From the NCBI GenBank assembly GCA_015075185.1, contig JABTUW010000003.1, positions 1,116,001-1,180,000 on the forward strand: a DNA stretch of 64,000 nucleotides, written 5' to 3'. Source of the DNA: Anaerolineales bacterium (GTDB lineage: Bacteria; Chloroflexota; Anaerolineae; 4572-78; J111). Under the pieces are notes generated by a model. The model was not told the origin of the DNA. It was given only the letters and a program-made list of their open reading frames with translations, and made no database searches. Position 1 is the first letter of the stretch; each line of letters starts with the position of its first letter. The translations under genes and the position numbers were made by a program. Positions 42,959-51,632 of this stretch are shown here, one piece after another.

Positions 42959-44040
42959 TGCGGTAATCCTTGCACCCCGGAAATGACTTGGTTATAGATG
43001 CCCGTATCGCCAAAGAAGTCCGGGGTGGCTTTGGACCAGCCGCCAAAGTAGTCAATGGTGAACAAGTCCTCTACCGGCGGATAGCGGTCGGCCGTTGCCT
43101 TGGCCACGTCCGGGTCAACCGAACGCAGCCCATACTCGGCAAAGATTTCCTGGGCCGGCCGGGTGAAGAGGAAATTCACAAAGGCTTCGGCGGCTTCACG
43201 GGTGCCATGTTTATCAACATAACCATCTATCACCGCCACCGGGTTCACAATCAAGAGGGTCGAGCGGGGGATGACCATTTCATAATCCTGGCCGCCCTTT
43301 TGGCCCACCAGAATTTCGTTCTCATAGGTGATGATAACCTCACCAACGCCCTGCTCGTAGTTGGTAATGCTCTCGCGGGCGCCCTTGTCCATCACCTTGA
43401 CGTTTTTAAGGACAGCCAGCAGGAACGCTTGGGCGGCGGTATCATCGTCCTTGGGCACGCCCTCCACAAAGCCGCGCTTGGCTGCGCCGTAGAGAGCCAG
43501 GATATTCCACATCGCTCCGCCGCTGGTCTTGGGATTGGGGGTCAGAATTTCAATACCCGGCTTGGCCAAGTCAGCCCAATCCTTAATCCCCAAAGGGTTG
43601 CCTTTGCGCACCCCAAAAACGACAATGGAGGTGCTGACCATCCCTTTGGCCCCCACCTCGCGCCAATTGTGGGTGATAAGACTGGCCTTTTCCAGGCGAA
43701 TGATATCAGCTTCCAACGACAGCGCAGCCACATCGGCCTCAAAACCCTCCGCAATCGCGCGGGACTGCGCCCCTGATCCCAGGTAAGACTCCTCAAAATT
43801 AACTTCCTGGCCGGTCTTTTTCTTCCACTCTTCTTTAAATAGGGGGATGATTTTGCCGTACGCTTCCCGAGGGGTCGTGTAAGCGCCCAAAATCACGTTG
43901 GCCGCCTTACCACTCGCCTGGGCGCTGTCGCCGGGCTTGCTCTCAGCCGGGGCTGAGCCGGTGTTGGCCGCTCCCCCACAGGCAGCCAAAGCCCCAGCTA
44001 GTATCAACAGAATCAGGATTACTGCTAGTCTTTTGAACAT
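42955..44040 (-). CDS. Sulfate-binding lipoprotein
   Basis: Substrate-binding protein of 361 residues for sulfate or thiosulfate. The start at 44040 has GAGGAG as RBS; the signal ends in the lipobox LAGALAACGG, so it is lipid-anchored. After a short Ser/Pro/Ala linker, the mature domain opens VILGAYTTPREAYGKIIPLF and contains ESYLGSGAQSRAI and PNPKTSGGAMWN, the oxyanion-binding signatures of Sbp/CysP. It couples to CysT through a four-base overlap. A repeat-rich hairpin separates it from the ATPase gene upstream. Confidence 0.92.
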   Translation of the reverse strand: MFKRLAVILILLILAGALAACGGAANTGSAPAESKPGDSAQASGKAANVILGAYTTPREAYGKIIPLFKEEWKKKTGQEVNFEESYLGSGAQSRAIAEGFEADVAALSLEADIIRLEKASLITHNWREVGAKGMVSTSIVVFGVRKGNPLGIKDWADLAKPGIEILTPNPKTSGGAMWNILALYGAAKRGFVEGVPKDDDTAAQAFLLAVLKNVKVMDKGARESITNYEQGVGEVIITYENEILVGQKGGQDYEMVIPRSTLLIVNPVAVIDGYVDKHGTREAAEAFVNFLFTRPAQEIFAEYGLRSVDPDVAKATADRYPPVEDLFTIDYFGGWSKATPDFFGDTGIYNQVISGVQGLPQ

Positions 44041-44062
44041 TAGATAGTCTCCTCTGAAAATA

Positions 44063-44141
44063 GCCCTCACCCCCCACCCCTCTCCCAGTGGGAGAGGGGA
44101 GTCGCGCCAGTGACGGGGTGAGGGCTTTTTCGTCACTGGCG
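44063..44141. repeat. Nested hairpins between cysA and the sulfate-binding gene
   Basis: GCCCTCACCCC (44063-44073) pairs with GGGGTGAGGGC (44115-44125), CCCCTCTCCC with GGGAGAGGGG in its loop, and CGCCAGTGACG (44105-44115) with CGTCACTGGCG (44131-44141). TTTTT follows the outer stem on the plus strand. This is a widely dispersed repeat type; here it may reduce read-through or stabilise the binding-protein mRNA. Confidence 0.65.
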
Positions 44142-44183
44142 ATGAAGTCAGGGCTTTTTAGGAACTGGATTTTACGAGATAAC

Positions 44184-46049
44184 CTAAACACCCGACCTGA
44201 CAATCAAAACCGGGCGGTTGATCACATTCAAAATTTGGCTAACGATCCCGTTCAATGGCACCCGCCCATCTCGTTGGGGGAGGGGCGCGCCCAGCACCAA
44301 TAGGTCGTAGCCACCGGTAGCAACTTCCGTGGTAATTTCATCACGCACCAGGCCGGTGCGGATGGTCGTCCGCGCCGGCACGCCCAGCAGTTCCAGCGTG
44401 CGCACCCCCCCGGCCAGGAAACGTTCGGCCCGGCTGCGGGCCAGGGGTTGATTGCTTTCTTCTTTGGGCAGCACCGACAGGAGCGTGGCTTCCGCCCCCA
44501 CGTGCCGGACCAGTCTGCCGGCAAACAATACGTCATCTTTACCCGGCTCCCCGCTGGTGACACAAATGAGAGCGCGGGTCGGCGCTGGCTGCGGTTGAGA
44601 TACCAACAGTAAATGATGCTCGCCGGCCTGCAAGATTTGCTCGGCCAACTCGACACTATCCTGCCGCTGAAAGCCCAGCACGACCAGATCATAGGGGCGG
44701 CGTTCGACCTCCTTGGCTACCGCTTCGGCCAGCGGAGCGGCGGTGACCTGGGTTTCCAGGGCGGCCAGGCCGCCGCCAAGCTGCTCTCTGGCCTCGCGCA
44801 AGCGGCGCTGCAAAACTTCAGGCTTTTGGCCATACCCCAGTAAAGTAATCCGGGCGTGAGCCAGCCGGCCAATTTGACCTCCCAGGGTTAGCGCACCTTG
44901 TGACAGCGGCGAACCATCGGTGACAATTAAAAAACTGAGACCGGGATGGGCCAGGGCATGAATCCGGCGCACCCCCACCCAAACGCTATCCCCAGGGCGC
45001 AGGGGCAAGCGGCTGGCTTGGTCCTGAGAACGGGTAGCCTCAACCAGCACCGAGCCGCTCCCAAATGAAACCGGCGGGGCAATGGGACGGACCCCCGGCA
45101 TCGGCGGCAATCGCAGCCGCAATCGCTCAAACGAACCGGCGAAGGCGCTCTCTTCCACCTCACCGCAGCCCAATTGGGGGCAATCCAGCGCTTCGGGCGA
45201 GGAGGCCAAAGCGATATCTTCAGGCCGGAACAACACCTGCACCCGCTGCGCTTCGCCCAGCGGTTCGGTCTGGTAGCTCACTGGGAAATGAACCGGGCCT
45301 ACCTTGACTCCATCCGGTGTACCGTGGCCGACCAGCAGGTTAGCTGTACCCAAAAAGGCGGCTACAAATTCAGTCTCCGGGCGCTGGTATAGCTCTTCCG
45401 GTTGGCCGACTTCCAGCAAGCGGCCAAAACTCATCACCCCCAGCCGGTCGGCCAGTTCAAAGGCTTCGTCCTGGTCGTGAGTGACCAGAATGGTGGTAAT
45501 ACCCAACTCCTTTTGGATTAAGCGCAGATTGCGGCGCAATTCCGAGCGAATCTTGGCATCGAGCGCGCCCAACGGTTCGTCGAGCAGCAGCACTTCCGGC
45601 TGGTGGGCCAGCGCCCGGGCCAGGGCAACCCGCTGCTGCTGCCCACCGGAAATCTGGTGGGGCATGCGGCCGCCCAGCCCGGCCAACCCGACCAGTTCCA
45701 GCAGCTCGTCACGCCGCCGCCGCCGCTCGGCGGGTGGGGTTTTGCGGATGCGCATGCCGAATTCAATATTATCGGCGACAGACATATGCTGAAACAGGGC
45801 ATAGTTCTGAAAAACAAAACCGACCCGCCGCTCCTGGGGCGGCAGATAGGTTACGTCACGTCCATGCAGCACGACGCGGCCCTGGTCAACTTCGACCAGG
45901 CCGGCGATCATATTCAAAATGGTACTCTTGCCGCTGCCGCTGGAGCCAAGCAGGACAAAAAACTCGCCATCGGCGATTTCCAAGGAAACATTGTAGACAA
46001 CCGGATGGCCGTCGTAGCGCTTGGTCAATTGTTCGAGGATAATGGACAT
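44184..46049 (-). CDS. cysA: Sulfate ABC transporter ATPase CysA fused to two USP domains
   Basis: A 621-residue fusion starting at ATG 46049. Residues 1-235 are the ABC ATPase: Walker A GSSGSGKST, Q-loop VFQNYALF, signature ISGGQQQRVALARALA, Walker B VLLLDEPLGALD and switch His in VTHDQDEA. Residues about 235-390 are a TOBE-like regulatory part. Residues about 395-505 and 510-621 are universal-stress-protein repeats, the last ending LLVLGAPLPQRDGRVPLNGI and VLIVRSG. Canonical CysA has no USP domains. It drives the CysT/CysW pair and may be controlled through nucleotide binding by the USP part; that is inference. It is the first gene of the operon. Confidence 0.87.
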   Translation of the reverse strand: MSIILEQLTKRYDGHPVVYNVSLEIADGEFFVLLGSSGSGKSTILNMIAGLVEVDQGRVVLHGRDVTYLPPQERRVGFVFQNYALFQHMSVADNIEFGMRIRKTPPAERRRRRDELLELVGLAGLGGRMPHQISGGQQQRVALARALAHQPEVLLLDEPLGALDAKIRSELRRNLRLIQKELGITTILVTHDQDEAFELADRLGVMSFGRLLEVGQPEELYQRPETEFVAAFLGTANLLVGHGTPDGVKVGPVHFPVSYQTEPLGEAQRVQVLFRPEDIALASSPEALDCPQLGCGEVEESAFAGSFERLRLRLPPMPGVRPIAPPVSFGSGSVLVEATRSQDQASRLPLRPGDSVWVGVRRIHALAHPGLSFLIVTDGSPLSQGALTLGGQIGRLAHARITLLGYGQKPEVLQRRLREAREQLGGGLAALETQVTAAPLAEAVAKEVERRPYDLVVLGFQRQDSVELAEQILQAGEHHLLLVSQPQPAPTRALICVTSGEPGKDDVLFAGRLVRHVGAEATLLSVLPKEESNQPLARSRAERFLAGGVRTLELLGVPARTTIRTGLVRDEITTEVATGGYDLLVLGAPLPQRDGRVPLNGIVSQILNVINRPVLIVRSGV

Positions 46050-46158
46050 AATTGGCCTTTCGAGAACGAACAATGTTTAGATCAAATAGGTTCCCTTTAT
46101 TAAGGTATAACCAATAAGCGTGACAAACTTTGTGATAAGGTTGTGACAAAGCTGTGAC

Positions 46159-46192
46159 AAAAAAGAACCTGCCGGTTTTTGAACCGGCAGGT
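46159..46192 (-). terminator. Rho-independent terminator on the minus strand
   Basis: The 11-bp stem ACCTGCCGGTT / AACCGGCAGGT (46167-46192) has a four-base loop, and on the minus strand it is followed by TCTTTTTTG. It ends transcripts coming from the two-component genes upstream and separates them from the sulfate operon. Confidence 0.75.
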
Positions 46193-46278
46193 CTGGGAGA
46201 CAACAGAGGTGGGCGATCGTCCGCCCTTTACCGAAATAATTATTGGCTCGATATGGGTTTCAAGGAGCTATCGTAAAA

Positions 46279-46382
46279 GCACGAGGCTGAAGCCGTCGTG
46301 CTTAGAGCGCAAAGCTCTGCGAGCTAAAGATAGGGCGTTTTAACGTCTTTTGCTCTTTCAGCCCGATGCTTCAGCGTCGGGC
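46279..46382. repeat. Paired palindromes (REP-like)
   Basis: AGCACGAGGCTGAAGCCGTCGTGCT (46279-46303, stem with small bulge) and GCCCGATGCTTCAGCGTCGGGC (46361-46382) flank about 57 bp with a smaller GAGC...GCTC hairpin. They resemble the nested palindromes at 14481-14567 in layout. The 46050-46450 gap otherwise holds the terminator and no gene. Confidence 0.6.
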
Positions 46383-46450
46383 TAACATCGGGGCAAGCCA
46401 CCTCCTTGAAACGCATCAAGAGCCTAATTATTTATCTCTATCAGTGTAAC

Positions 46451-47155
46451 CTATGGAAACGAAACGATAAGCCCATAACCCAGACCGGGAACCGTTTCAA
46501 TGAAAACAGCGCCAGGGGTGTTGGGATCATCCGGGCCAGGAGACGCCTGGGCCATTTTGCTGCGCAGCCGGCGCACCAGTTGGCGCAGCATATCGCGATC
46601 ACCGCCCTCCGCTCCCCAAATGTGGCTGATAAGATTCTCAATGGTCAGAATTTGCCCGGCATTGAGCATGAGATAATCCAGCAGCCGGTTTTCCAACGGG
46701 GTCAAGGGAATTGCCTCTCCCTGTCCCAGGCGAACTTCCCGTCGGCTGGGGTCAAGCATTAGTTCACCCACTTGGCGGACCGCCGGAACCGGCGTTTTGC
46801 CGGTCCGCCGTAACACCGCCTGCACCCGGGCAACCAGTTGCCGGGGGCTGAACGGTTTGACCACGTAGTCGTCGGCGCCTAACTCCAGGCCGCGCACAAT
46901 ATCGTCTTCTTCTCCCCGCACGGTCAGCAGAATGATGGGCGTGTCGGCCTGTTCGCGGACCCGCCGGCAGACGGCAAACCCATCGGATTTTGGCATGTTC
47001 AAATCCAGAATCATCAAGTCAGGCTGCTCCTCGGCCCAGCGCCGCAGTGCCGCTTCGCCGTCGTGGGCCAGAATCACCTCAAAGCCTTCTCGCCGCAGCG
47101 AAAAAGCAACCAAATCGGCCAGGACCCGATCGTCGTCTACCACTAAGGCTTTCAT
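46451..47155 (-). CDS. OmpR-family response regulator
   Basis: A 234-residue response regulator starting at ATG 47155, overlapping the kinase stop by four bases. The receiver domain has DDDR, phospho-acceptor Asp in LMILDLNMPKSDG (about residue 50), Thr in ILLTVRGEEDD and Lys in YVVKPFSPRQL. Residues about 135-232 form the winged helix (EVRLGQGEAIPLTPLENRLL...DRDMLRQLVRRLRSKM). It is paired with the upstream histidine kinase. The adjacent sulfate operon on the same strand is a possible target, but a terminator lies in between. Confidence 0.92.
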   Translation of the reverse strand: MKALVVDDDRVLADLVAFSLRREGFEVILAHDGEAALRRWAEEQPDLMILDLNMPKSDGFAVCRRVREQADTPIILLTVRGEEDDIVRGLELGADDYVVKPFSPRQLVARVQAVLRRTGKTPVPAVRQVGELMLDPSRREVRLGQGEAIPLTPLENRLLDYLMLNAGQILTIENLISHIWGAEGGDRDMLRQLVRRLRSKMAQASPGPDDPNTPGAVFIETVPGLGYGLIVSFP

Positions 47156-49275
47156 GGCTCTTTCGCCAGCGGTAAGGTAAACCAAAAAACTGCTCCCCCA
47201 CCCGGCCGCTCGTCAACGCCCACCTGACCCTCCTGGGCCTCGACCACCGCTTTGACCACCGACAAACCCAGACCGGTGCCGGCCTGCGCATGGTTCTCGC
47301 TGTGGGTGGTGCGATCAGAGATAAAACGGCGAAACAAGTCTCGCCGGAATTCTTCGGGGATACCCGGCCCGTGATCCGCCACCGTCACCCGCACCCAGCC
47401 GTCATCCAGCGCAGCCGTCAGGATAATTTCAGTTTCATCAGGGCTGTATTTGCTGGCGTTGGATAACAAGTTAACCAAAACCTGGCCCGTCCGGCGCGGA
47501 TCAGCCTGCACCTGGGGCAGCGAGAGCGGCAGTTCCACTTTCAAGACCTGGCAGCGCCGGGCAAGCAGCGGCTGCAAGGTGCGGGTCACGTCGGCGATGA
47601 TGTCGGCCAGGTTGGCCGGACGGGGCGAGACCCGAAAGCGGCCGGCCTCGATGCTCGCGCTTTCCAGCAGGTTGTCTATCAGGGTTTGCAGCCCTAACAC
47701 GCCCAGGTACAGCGAGCTGAGCAGTTCGTGCAGTTCAGCCGGGGTCAGGTCCGGGGCCTGATCCAGCAGCAGTTCCACCGAAGCGGCCAGCGCCGAAAGC
47801 GGGGTGCGAAACTCATGGGCAATGTTAGACAAAAACTGACCGACCAGCCGGTGCATCAGTTCCTCTTCGCTGACATCACGGAAAACCAGGGCAACCTGGG
47901 CCGGAGACCCTTCGGGTAATAATTTGGCCCCGGTGATAGCCAGCGTGGCCTGGCGCTCGCCGGCCAGGAGCAGGGTAATTTTGGTGCGCCGGCCGCGAGC
48001 AGGTATAAGCTGGCTGAAAAGCTCGCCGGCGGCGGCAGGCCGGAACACTTCATCGCAGCTCCGCCCGATAACCTCGTCACGGGACCAGCCGGTAATCCGC
48101 TCGGCGCCCTGGCTAAAAAAGGTGATGCGCCCCTGCTGGTCAAGCGTAACAATACCCTCGACAATGGACTCCAGCAGATTGCTGCTCCAGGCTTTTTCCC
48201 GGCGCAAATCGTTCAACGTCGTCTGCAAGTCGAGCCGGGCGGCCTCCAAGGCCCAGGCAACCAGGGCGACTTCACGCACCCTCGGGTCGGTTGGGACGGG
48301 GCTGGTCAGGTCGCCCCGGCTCAAGCGTGTGGCAGCTTTGGTCAGCCGGGCCAGCGGCTGGCTGACCCGGCGGGCCAGCAGCGCCCCCAGGACAGAGCCG
48401 ACGACGGCCACCGCCGCTATTCCGGCCAGCAGCGTCCGGACCAGGCGCTGCTGAGTAGCAACGACATTCATTACGGGTAGGGCAATTTCCGCTTCCAACC
48501 CCGGCTCGCCCGGGGTGAGCGGCTCGCGCCAGGGCAGAAGATCGCCCATAGCCAGGCGAGCGGCGTAATAAGGCTGGCCATCCACCGTAAAAGTGGCGAG
48601 GGTTAATCTTTCATCCGGGTTGGATGTCGCTCGAGAGGATGTCGCTGTCTGGCGCAAATCCGTCTTAAAGCTGGTAGCGACGGGCCGCCCGGCGGCCAGC
48701 AGCGTGTGCTCCAGGCCAGTCTGAGCGTGGAGCTCCTGGGCGAATTCATTGCCCAGCGTGCTGCCTACAATCACCCGGCCTAACCGGGTTTGATCGCCCT
48801 CCAGCGCATGGCCCGCCAGCAGCCAGACGCGGGGCAGCGGCTGGCCCGGCCCCACATAAAAGCCATCCGATTCGCCGGCCGCACAGATGTTAGGTGGAAA
48901 TTCCTGGCCCACCTGGGCAACAGGCCGGCCGTCAGGCGTGCAGACCAAGATCAGGTCGAGGTTGGCCCCGCTTTGTAGAGTCCGCAGATACGGCAGCAGT
49001 TCGCTTTGATCCGCTTGCAGCAGCAGTTCGCGCAAACTGGGCCTTTGGGCAGTCAAAACGGCCAGGCCGGCCACCTCGTTTTGTCTGGCCGCATAAAGGG
49101 CCTGAGCAGCACGGGCGCCCTGGCTCACCTGCGCCCAGGCCTGGCGGTCTAATTGGTCACGCAGGAGCCAGATGGCCGGCAGACCGATAGCTGCGGCAGA
49201 GAGCAGCACCAGAATAATGAAACTTAAAAGCAGTTGCACCCAAAGACTGTTGAGCGCCAGAGGGAATTTCTTCAT
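47152..49275 (-). CDS. Membrane sensor histidine kinase
   Basis: A 707-residue kinase. TM1 is near residues 12-35 and TM2 near 275-300, enclosing a ~240-residue extracytoplasmic sensor that looks like a Cache domain (LREQLDRQAW-like start, LGRVIVGSTLGNEFAQEL). After TM2 come a HAMP linker (VSQPLARLTKAATRLSRGDL), a PAS domain (about 365-480), HisKA with His in SNIAHEFRTPLSA, and an ATPase with N-box VNLLSNASKYSPDE, DHGPGIPEE and GTGLGLSVV. The start at 49275 places GAGG at a suitable distance. The signal is unknown; a small-molecule ligand is expected for Cache sensors. Confidence 0.9.
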   Translation of the reverse strand: MKKFPLALNSLWVQLLLSFIILVLLSAAAIGLPAIWLLRDQLDRQAWAQVSQGARAAQALYAARQNEVAGLAVLTAQRPSLRELLLQADQSELLPYLRTLQSGANLDLILVCTPDGRPVAQVGQEFPPNICAAGESDGFYVGPGQPLPRVWLLAGHALEGDQTRLGRVIVGSTLGNEFAQELHAQTGLEHTLLAAGRPVATSFKTDLRQTATSSRATSNPDERLTLATFTVDGQPYYAARLAMGDLLPWREPLTPGEPGLEAEIALPVMNVVATQQRLVRTLLAGIAAVAVVGSVLGALLARRVSQPLARLTKAATRLSRGDLTSPVPTDPRVREVALVAWALEAARLDLQTTLNDLRREKAWSSNLLESIVEGIVTLDQQGRITFFSQGAERITGWSRDEVIGRSCDEVFRPAAAGELFSQLIPARGRRTKITLLLAGERQATLAITGAKLLPEGSPAQVALVFRDVSEEELMHRLVGQFLSNIAHEFRTPLSALAASVELLLDQAPDLTPAELHELLSSLYLGVLGLQTLIDNLLESASIEAGRFRVSPRPANLADIIADVTRTLQPLLARRCQVLKVELPLSLPQVQADPRRTGQVLVNLLSNASKYSPDETEIILTAALDDGWVRVTVADHGPGIPEEFRRDLFRRFISDRTTHSENHAQAGTGLGLSVVKAVVEAQEGQVGVDERPGGGAVFWFTLPLAKEP

Positions 49276-49332
49276 CATAGACCTCACCGTTCCTACTCAG
49301 CCGAATGCGCCCCCTCTTTAATATAGTCCAAA

Positions 49333-49361
49333 TTCTTCAAAATGGGCAATCATGCTATAAT
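49333..49361 (+). promoter_or_regulatory. Possible promoter before the SDR39U1 gene
   Basis: A perfect TATAAT (49356-49361), a 17-bp spacer and a weak -35 (TTCTTC, 49333-49338). The leader to ATG 49423 is about 55 bp with GAGGAGAGG as RBS. Confidence 0.45.
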
Positions 49362-49422
49362 CGAGGGCGCTTGCTCAAGAGAGAATCAAAACCTGAAAAA
49401 CCTTCAATGAGGAGAGGGACTT

Positions 49423-50334
49423 ATGCAAATTGTCATTACCGGCGGCACGGGAACGATTGGGCGCAGGCTGGTCCATCACTTGCTGCAATACGGCCATGTC
49501 ATTAAGGTCATCAGCCGGCAGCCTTATAAACCGGCTAATCTGCCCGCCAAAATTGTTTTTGCTTCATGGGACGGTAAAACTGTCGAGGGCTGGGGCAGCC
49601 TGGTAGATGGCGCGGATGCAGTGGTCAACCTGGCCGGGGCCGGTATCGCCGACCAGACCTGGACCGAGGCCCGTAAAAAAGAGATCGAGGCGAGCCGGGT
49701 CAACGCCGGTCAGGCCGTGGTCGAGGCCATCCGCGCGGCCAGCACCAAGCCCAAGGTCTTGATTCAAGCTTCGGCGGTGGGCTATTACGGCCCGCAGAAC
49801 AACGACCAGGTCATTACCGAGGACCATCCCCCGGCCAACGATTTTTTAGGGCGGACCTGCCAGGCCTGGGAAGCCTCAACCGAGGCGGCCGAGGCGCTGG
49901 GCGTGCGGCGGGTGGTCATCCGCAGCGGGGTGGTGTTCGATATGCAAGGCGGCGCGCTGCCCCGCATCGTTTTTCCTTTCCGCTTATTTGCCGGCGGGCC
50001 GATTGGCAGCGGCCGGCAGTGGTTCCCCTGGATTCACTACTGCGACGAAGTGGAGGCGATCCGCTTCCTGATCCACAATGAGGCCACCCGCGGCCCGTTC
50101 AACCTGACCGCGCCTAACCCCGTGCGCAGCCGCGAGCTGGCCAAAGCCATCGGCAAGGTGCTGAAGCGGCCCGCCTTTGTCCCGGCCCCGGCTTTTGCCT
50201 TCAAAACAATGTTCGGCGAAATGTCCACCGTCTTGCTGGACGGCCAGCAGGCCGTGCCCAAGCGATTGCAGGAGGCGGGCTATGCGTTCAAATTCCCCCA
50301 GGTCGAAACGACGCTGCGGGATATATTGAAATAG
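49423..50334 (+). CDS. TIGR01777-type epimerase (SDR39U1)
   Basis: NAD(P)-binding extended SDR protein of 303 residues. The Rossmann motif ITGGTGTIGRRLVHHL starts at residue 5, VNLAGAGIADQTW is the family signature, and the catalytic region has SAVGYYGPQND with the Tyr; the C-terminal DUF1731-like part includes FVPAPAFAFKTMFGEMSTVL. The true substrate of this family is not known, although it is often annotated as an epimerase. It is monocistronic, with its own promoter-like sequence and terminator. Confidence 0.92.
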   Translation: MQIVITGGTGTIGRRLVHHLLQYGHVIKVISRQPYKPANLPAKIVFASWDGKTVEGWGSLVDGADAVVNLAGAGIADQTWTEARKKEIEASRVNAGQAVVEAIRAASTKPKVLIQASAVGYYGPQNNDQVITEDHPPANDFLGRTCQAWEASTEAAEALGVRRVVIRSGVVFDMQGGALPRIVFPFRLFAGGPIGSGRQWFPWIHYCDEVEAIRFLIHNEATRGPFNLTAPNPVRSRELAKAIGKVLKRPAFVPAPAFAFKTMFGEMSTVLLDGQQAVPKRLQEAGYAFKFPQVETTLRDILK

Positions 50335-50349
50335 GGCGAGGAAAGGGAA

Positions 50350-50375
50350 CGCCGGTGGCCTCCACCGGCGTTTTT
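50350..50375 (+). terminator. Rho-independent terminator
   Basis: CGCCGGTGG (50350-50358) pairs with CCACCGGCG (50362-50370) with a three-base loop, followed by TTTTTG, 15 bp after the stop of the epimerase gene. Confidence 0.88.
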
Positions 50376-50771
50376 GTTTAGTCCAGTCTATCAGTTGAAG
50401 GTTAAGTCCGGTTTGAGGTGGCAGTGGGGCGGCTGTCTGACTGACCATTACTTGGACGCGAACCACAAATACATTGAGACAACTATGATGGTGCTGAAAT
50501 CTTTTTTCAATCGTTCACCAGAGTTCATTATTTTTCTCCTTGAATAATCTTATGGGTGCGGATATACAATTCATCATAGCCGGTGGCGCTATCCATTTCG
50601 CGCAGAAAGCTGACGCCCGGCAATTCGCCGACTACAATCTCAGTAGTGGTATAGATCAAGCAGCCTACCAACAAATGCGCGCCCAGGGTGCGACCTTCAC
50701 CATCAGCGATGCTAATATGATAAATCCTGGTGGGGATACAGACGTAACGCGTAAGTCTCCAGAGGATTTTC
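50376..50771. other. Region with no supported gene
   Basis: This ~400-bp stretch has one open frame on the plus strand (50540-50782, 80 residues, GADIQFIIAGGAIHFAQKA...), whose start is a TTG with a fair upstream CTCC-rich sequence but no RBS. It overlaps the end of the DsrE gene. I do not recognise it and cannot say whether it is a gene fragment or chance. Confidence 0.3.
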
Positions 50772-51128
50772 CTACAAGGTGATCACTTTATCGGCCCGCC
50801 ACTGGGCTTCGATAATGTCGGTCATGCCGCCGACCACCCCCACTTCCACCTGATCTTCCAGCCCGAAGTGGTTGAGGCACGTGCTGCAAATGACCAGATG
50901 CACCCCTTTGGCTTCCAACGCTCGCAGCACCTCCAGCACCGGCGAGCCGATCGTCGTCAGTTTGACGCCATCGGTGTAAAAGCAAATAGCGGCAGGTAAA
51001 GTATTGCTGTCGTCGAGCAGTTTGAAATAGGTGGTGATGAGTTTGTGTTGCAGCGTTTCATCGGCGCGGCCCATGCCGTCGCTGTTCACCAGAATAACGG
51101 TCGCGGGTTTATTGTTAGTTTGGGTCAT
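50772..51128 (-). CDS. DsrE/DsrF-family protein
   Basis: A 118-residue DsrE-like protein, related to the C-terminal domain of YedF. It shows VILVNSDGMGRADETLQ at the start and VHLVICSTCLNHFGL with a CxxC (about residues 81-84), in the position of the sulfur-carrying Cys. It may take part in sulfur transfer, or with a selenium or molybdenum pathway; the precise role is unknown. Transcription would start upstream at about 51500, passing a structured leader that ends in a terminator-like hairpin. Confidence 0.82.
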   Translation of the reverse strand: MTQTNNKPATVILVNSDGMGRADETLQHKLITTYFKLLDDSNTLPAAICFYTDGVKLTTIGSPVLEVLRALEAKGVHLVICSTCLNHFGLEDQVEVGVVGGMTDIIEAQWRADKVITL

Positions 51129-51330
51129 TGTGAGTATCCTTAACAGTTTATATTGATATTTAGAGTGGGGAAGAGAACCACAAACGGCGATGTTACATGA
51201 CCTTTAGGGGGGAATGACGCAGATAGGCCAGGTTTGTCTGAGGGAAAGGACAACCATGGTGCAAACCTCCTTTGGATGAAATAAACTTGACCCGGCTTGA
51301 CAAGACGCGTTACCGGAGCAAGATTTCAAC

Positions 51331-51364
51331 AAAAAACCGCCGCTGGCTTATGCGCAGGCGGCGG
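51331..51364 (-). terminator. Terminator-like hairpin in the leader of the DsrE gene
   Basis: On the minus strand a 7-bp GC stem (CCGCCGC...GCGGCGG, 51337-51343 with 51358-51364), extended by small inner pairs, is followed by TTTTTT (51336-51331). It lies about 200 bp upstream of the DsrE start, so it would act as an attenuator. Confidence 0.65.
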
Positions 51365-51500
51365 CAAGGAAGGTCGCACCTCAGAGGAAAGGTGTGAGCT
51401 ACATCACGGCAGCGAGACCTCACCGCCGCGCCAACAGGCATAAGTACCGGCATTGAGACGCAATCCAGCGTCTAATCCGACATTTCAAATACGGCGGTGC
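51365..51500 (-). promoter_or_regulatory. Structured leader, candidate cis-regulatory RNA
   Basis: On the minus strand, several adjacent helices can form before the terminator: AGACGCTGGATTGCGTCT (51473-51456), GCCGGTACTTATGCCTGTTGGC, and a larger one pairing GAGGTCTCGC with surrounding GGTGCGACCTTCC. Together with the attenuator this resembles a riboswitch or protein-binding leader; no known class was recognised. The rest of 51129-51632 holds no gene. Confidence 0.4.
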
Positions 51501-51632
51501 AGCAATGCTACCAAGAATATGCTCCTGATGATTTTAGAATTTGGTTAAGTATAACACAATCACAGTGGGCTGTAAATTTCGATACTAACCCGCAATTTTC
51601 AGCGATGATTGGACGTGCGGCCAGTCCTCGAC

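Noticed and set aside
50540..50782. 80-residue protein between the epimerase and DsrE genes
   Set aside because: No RBS, no recognised family and overlap with the DsrE gene; kept only as a note in the gap description.
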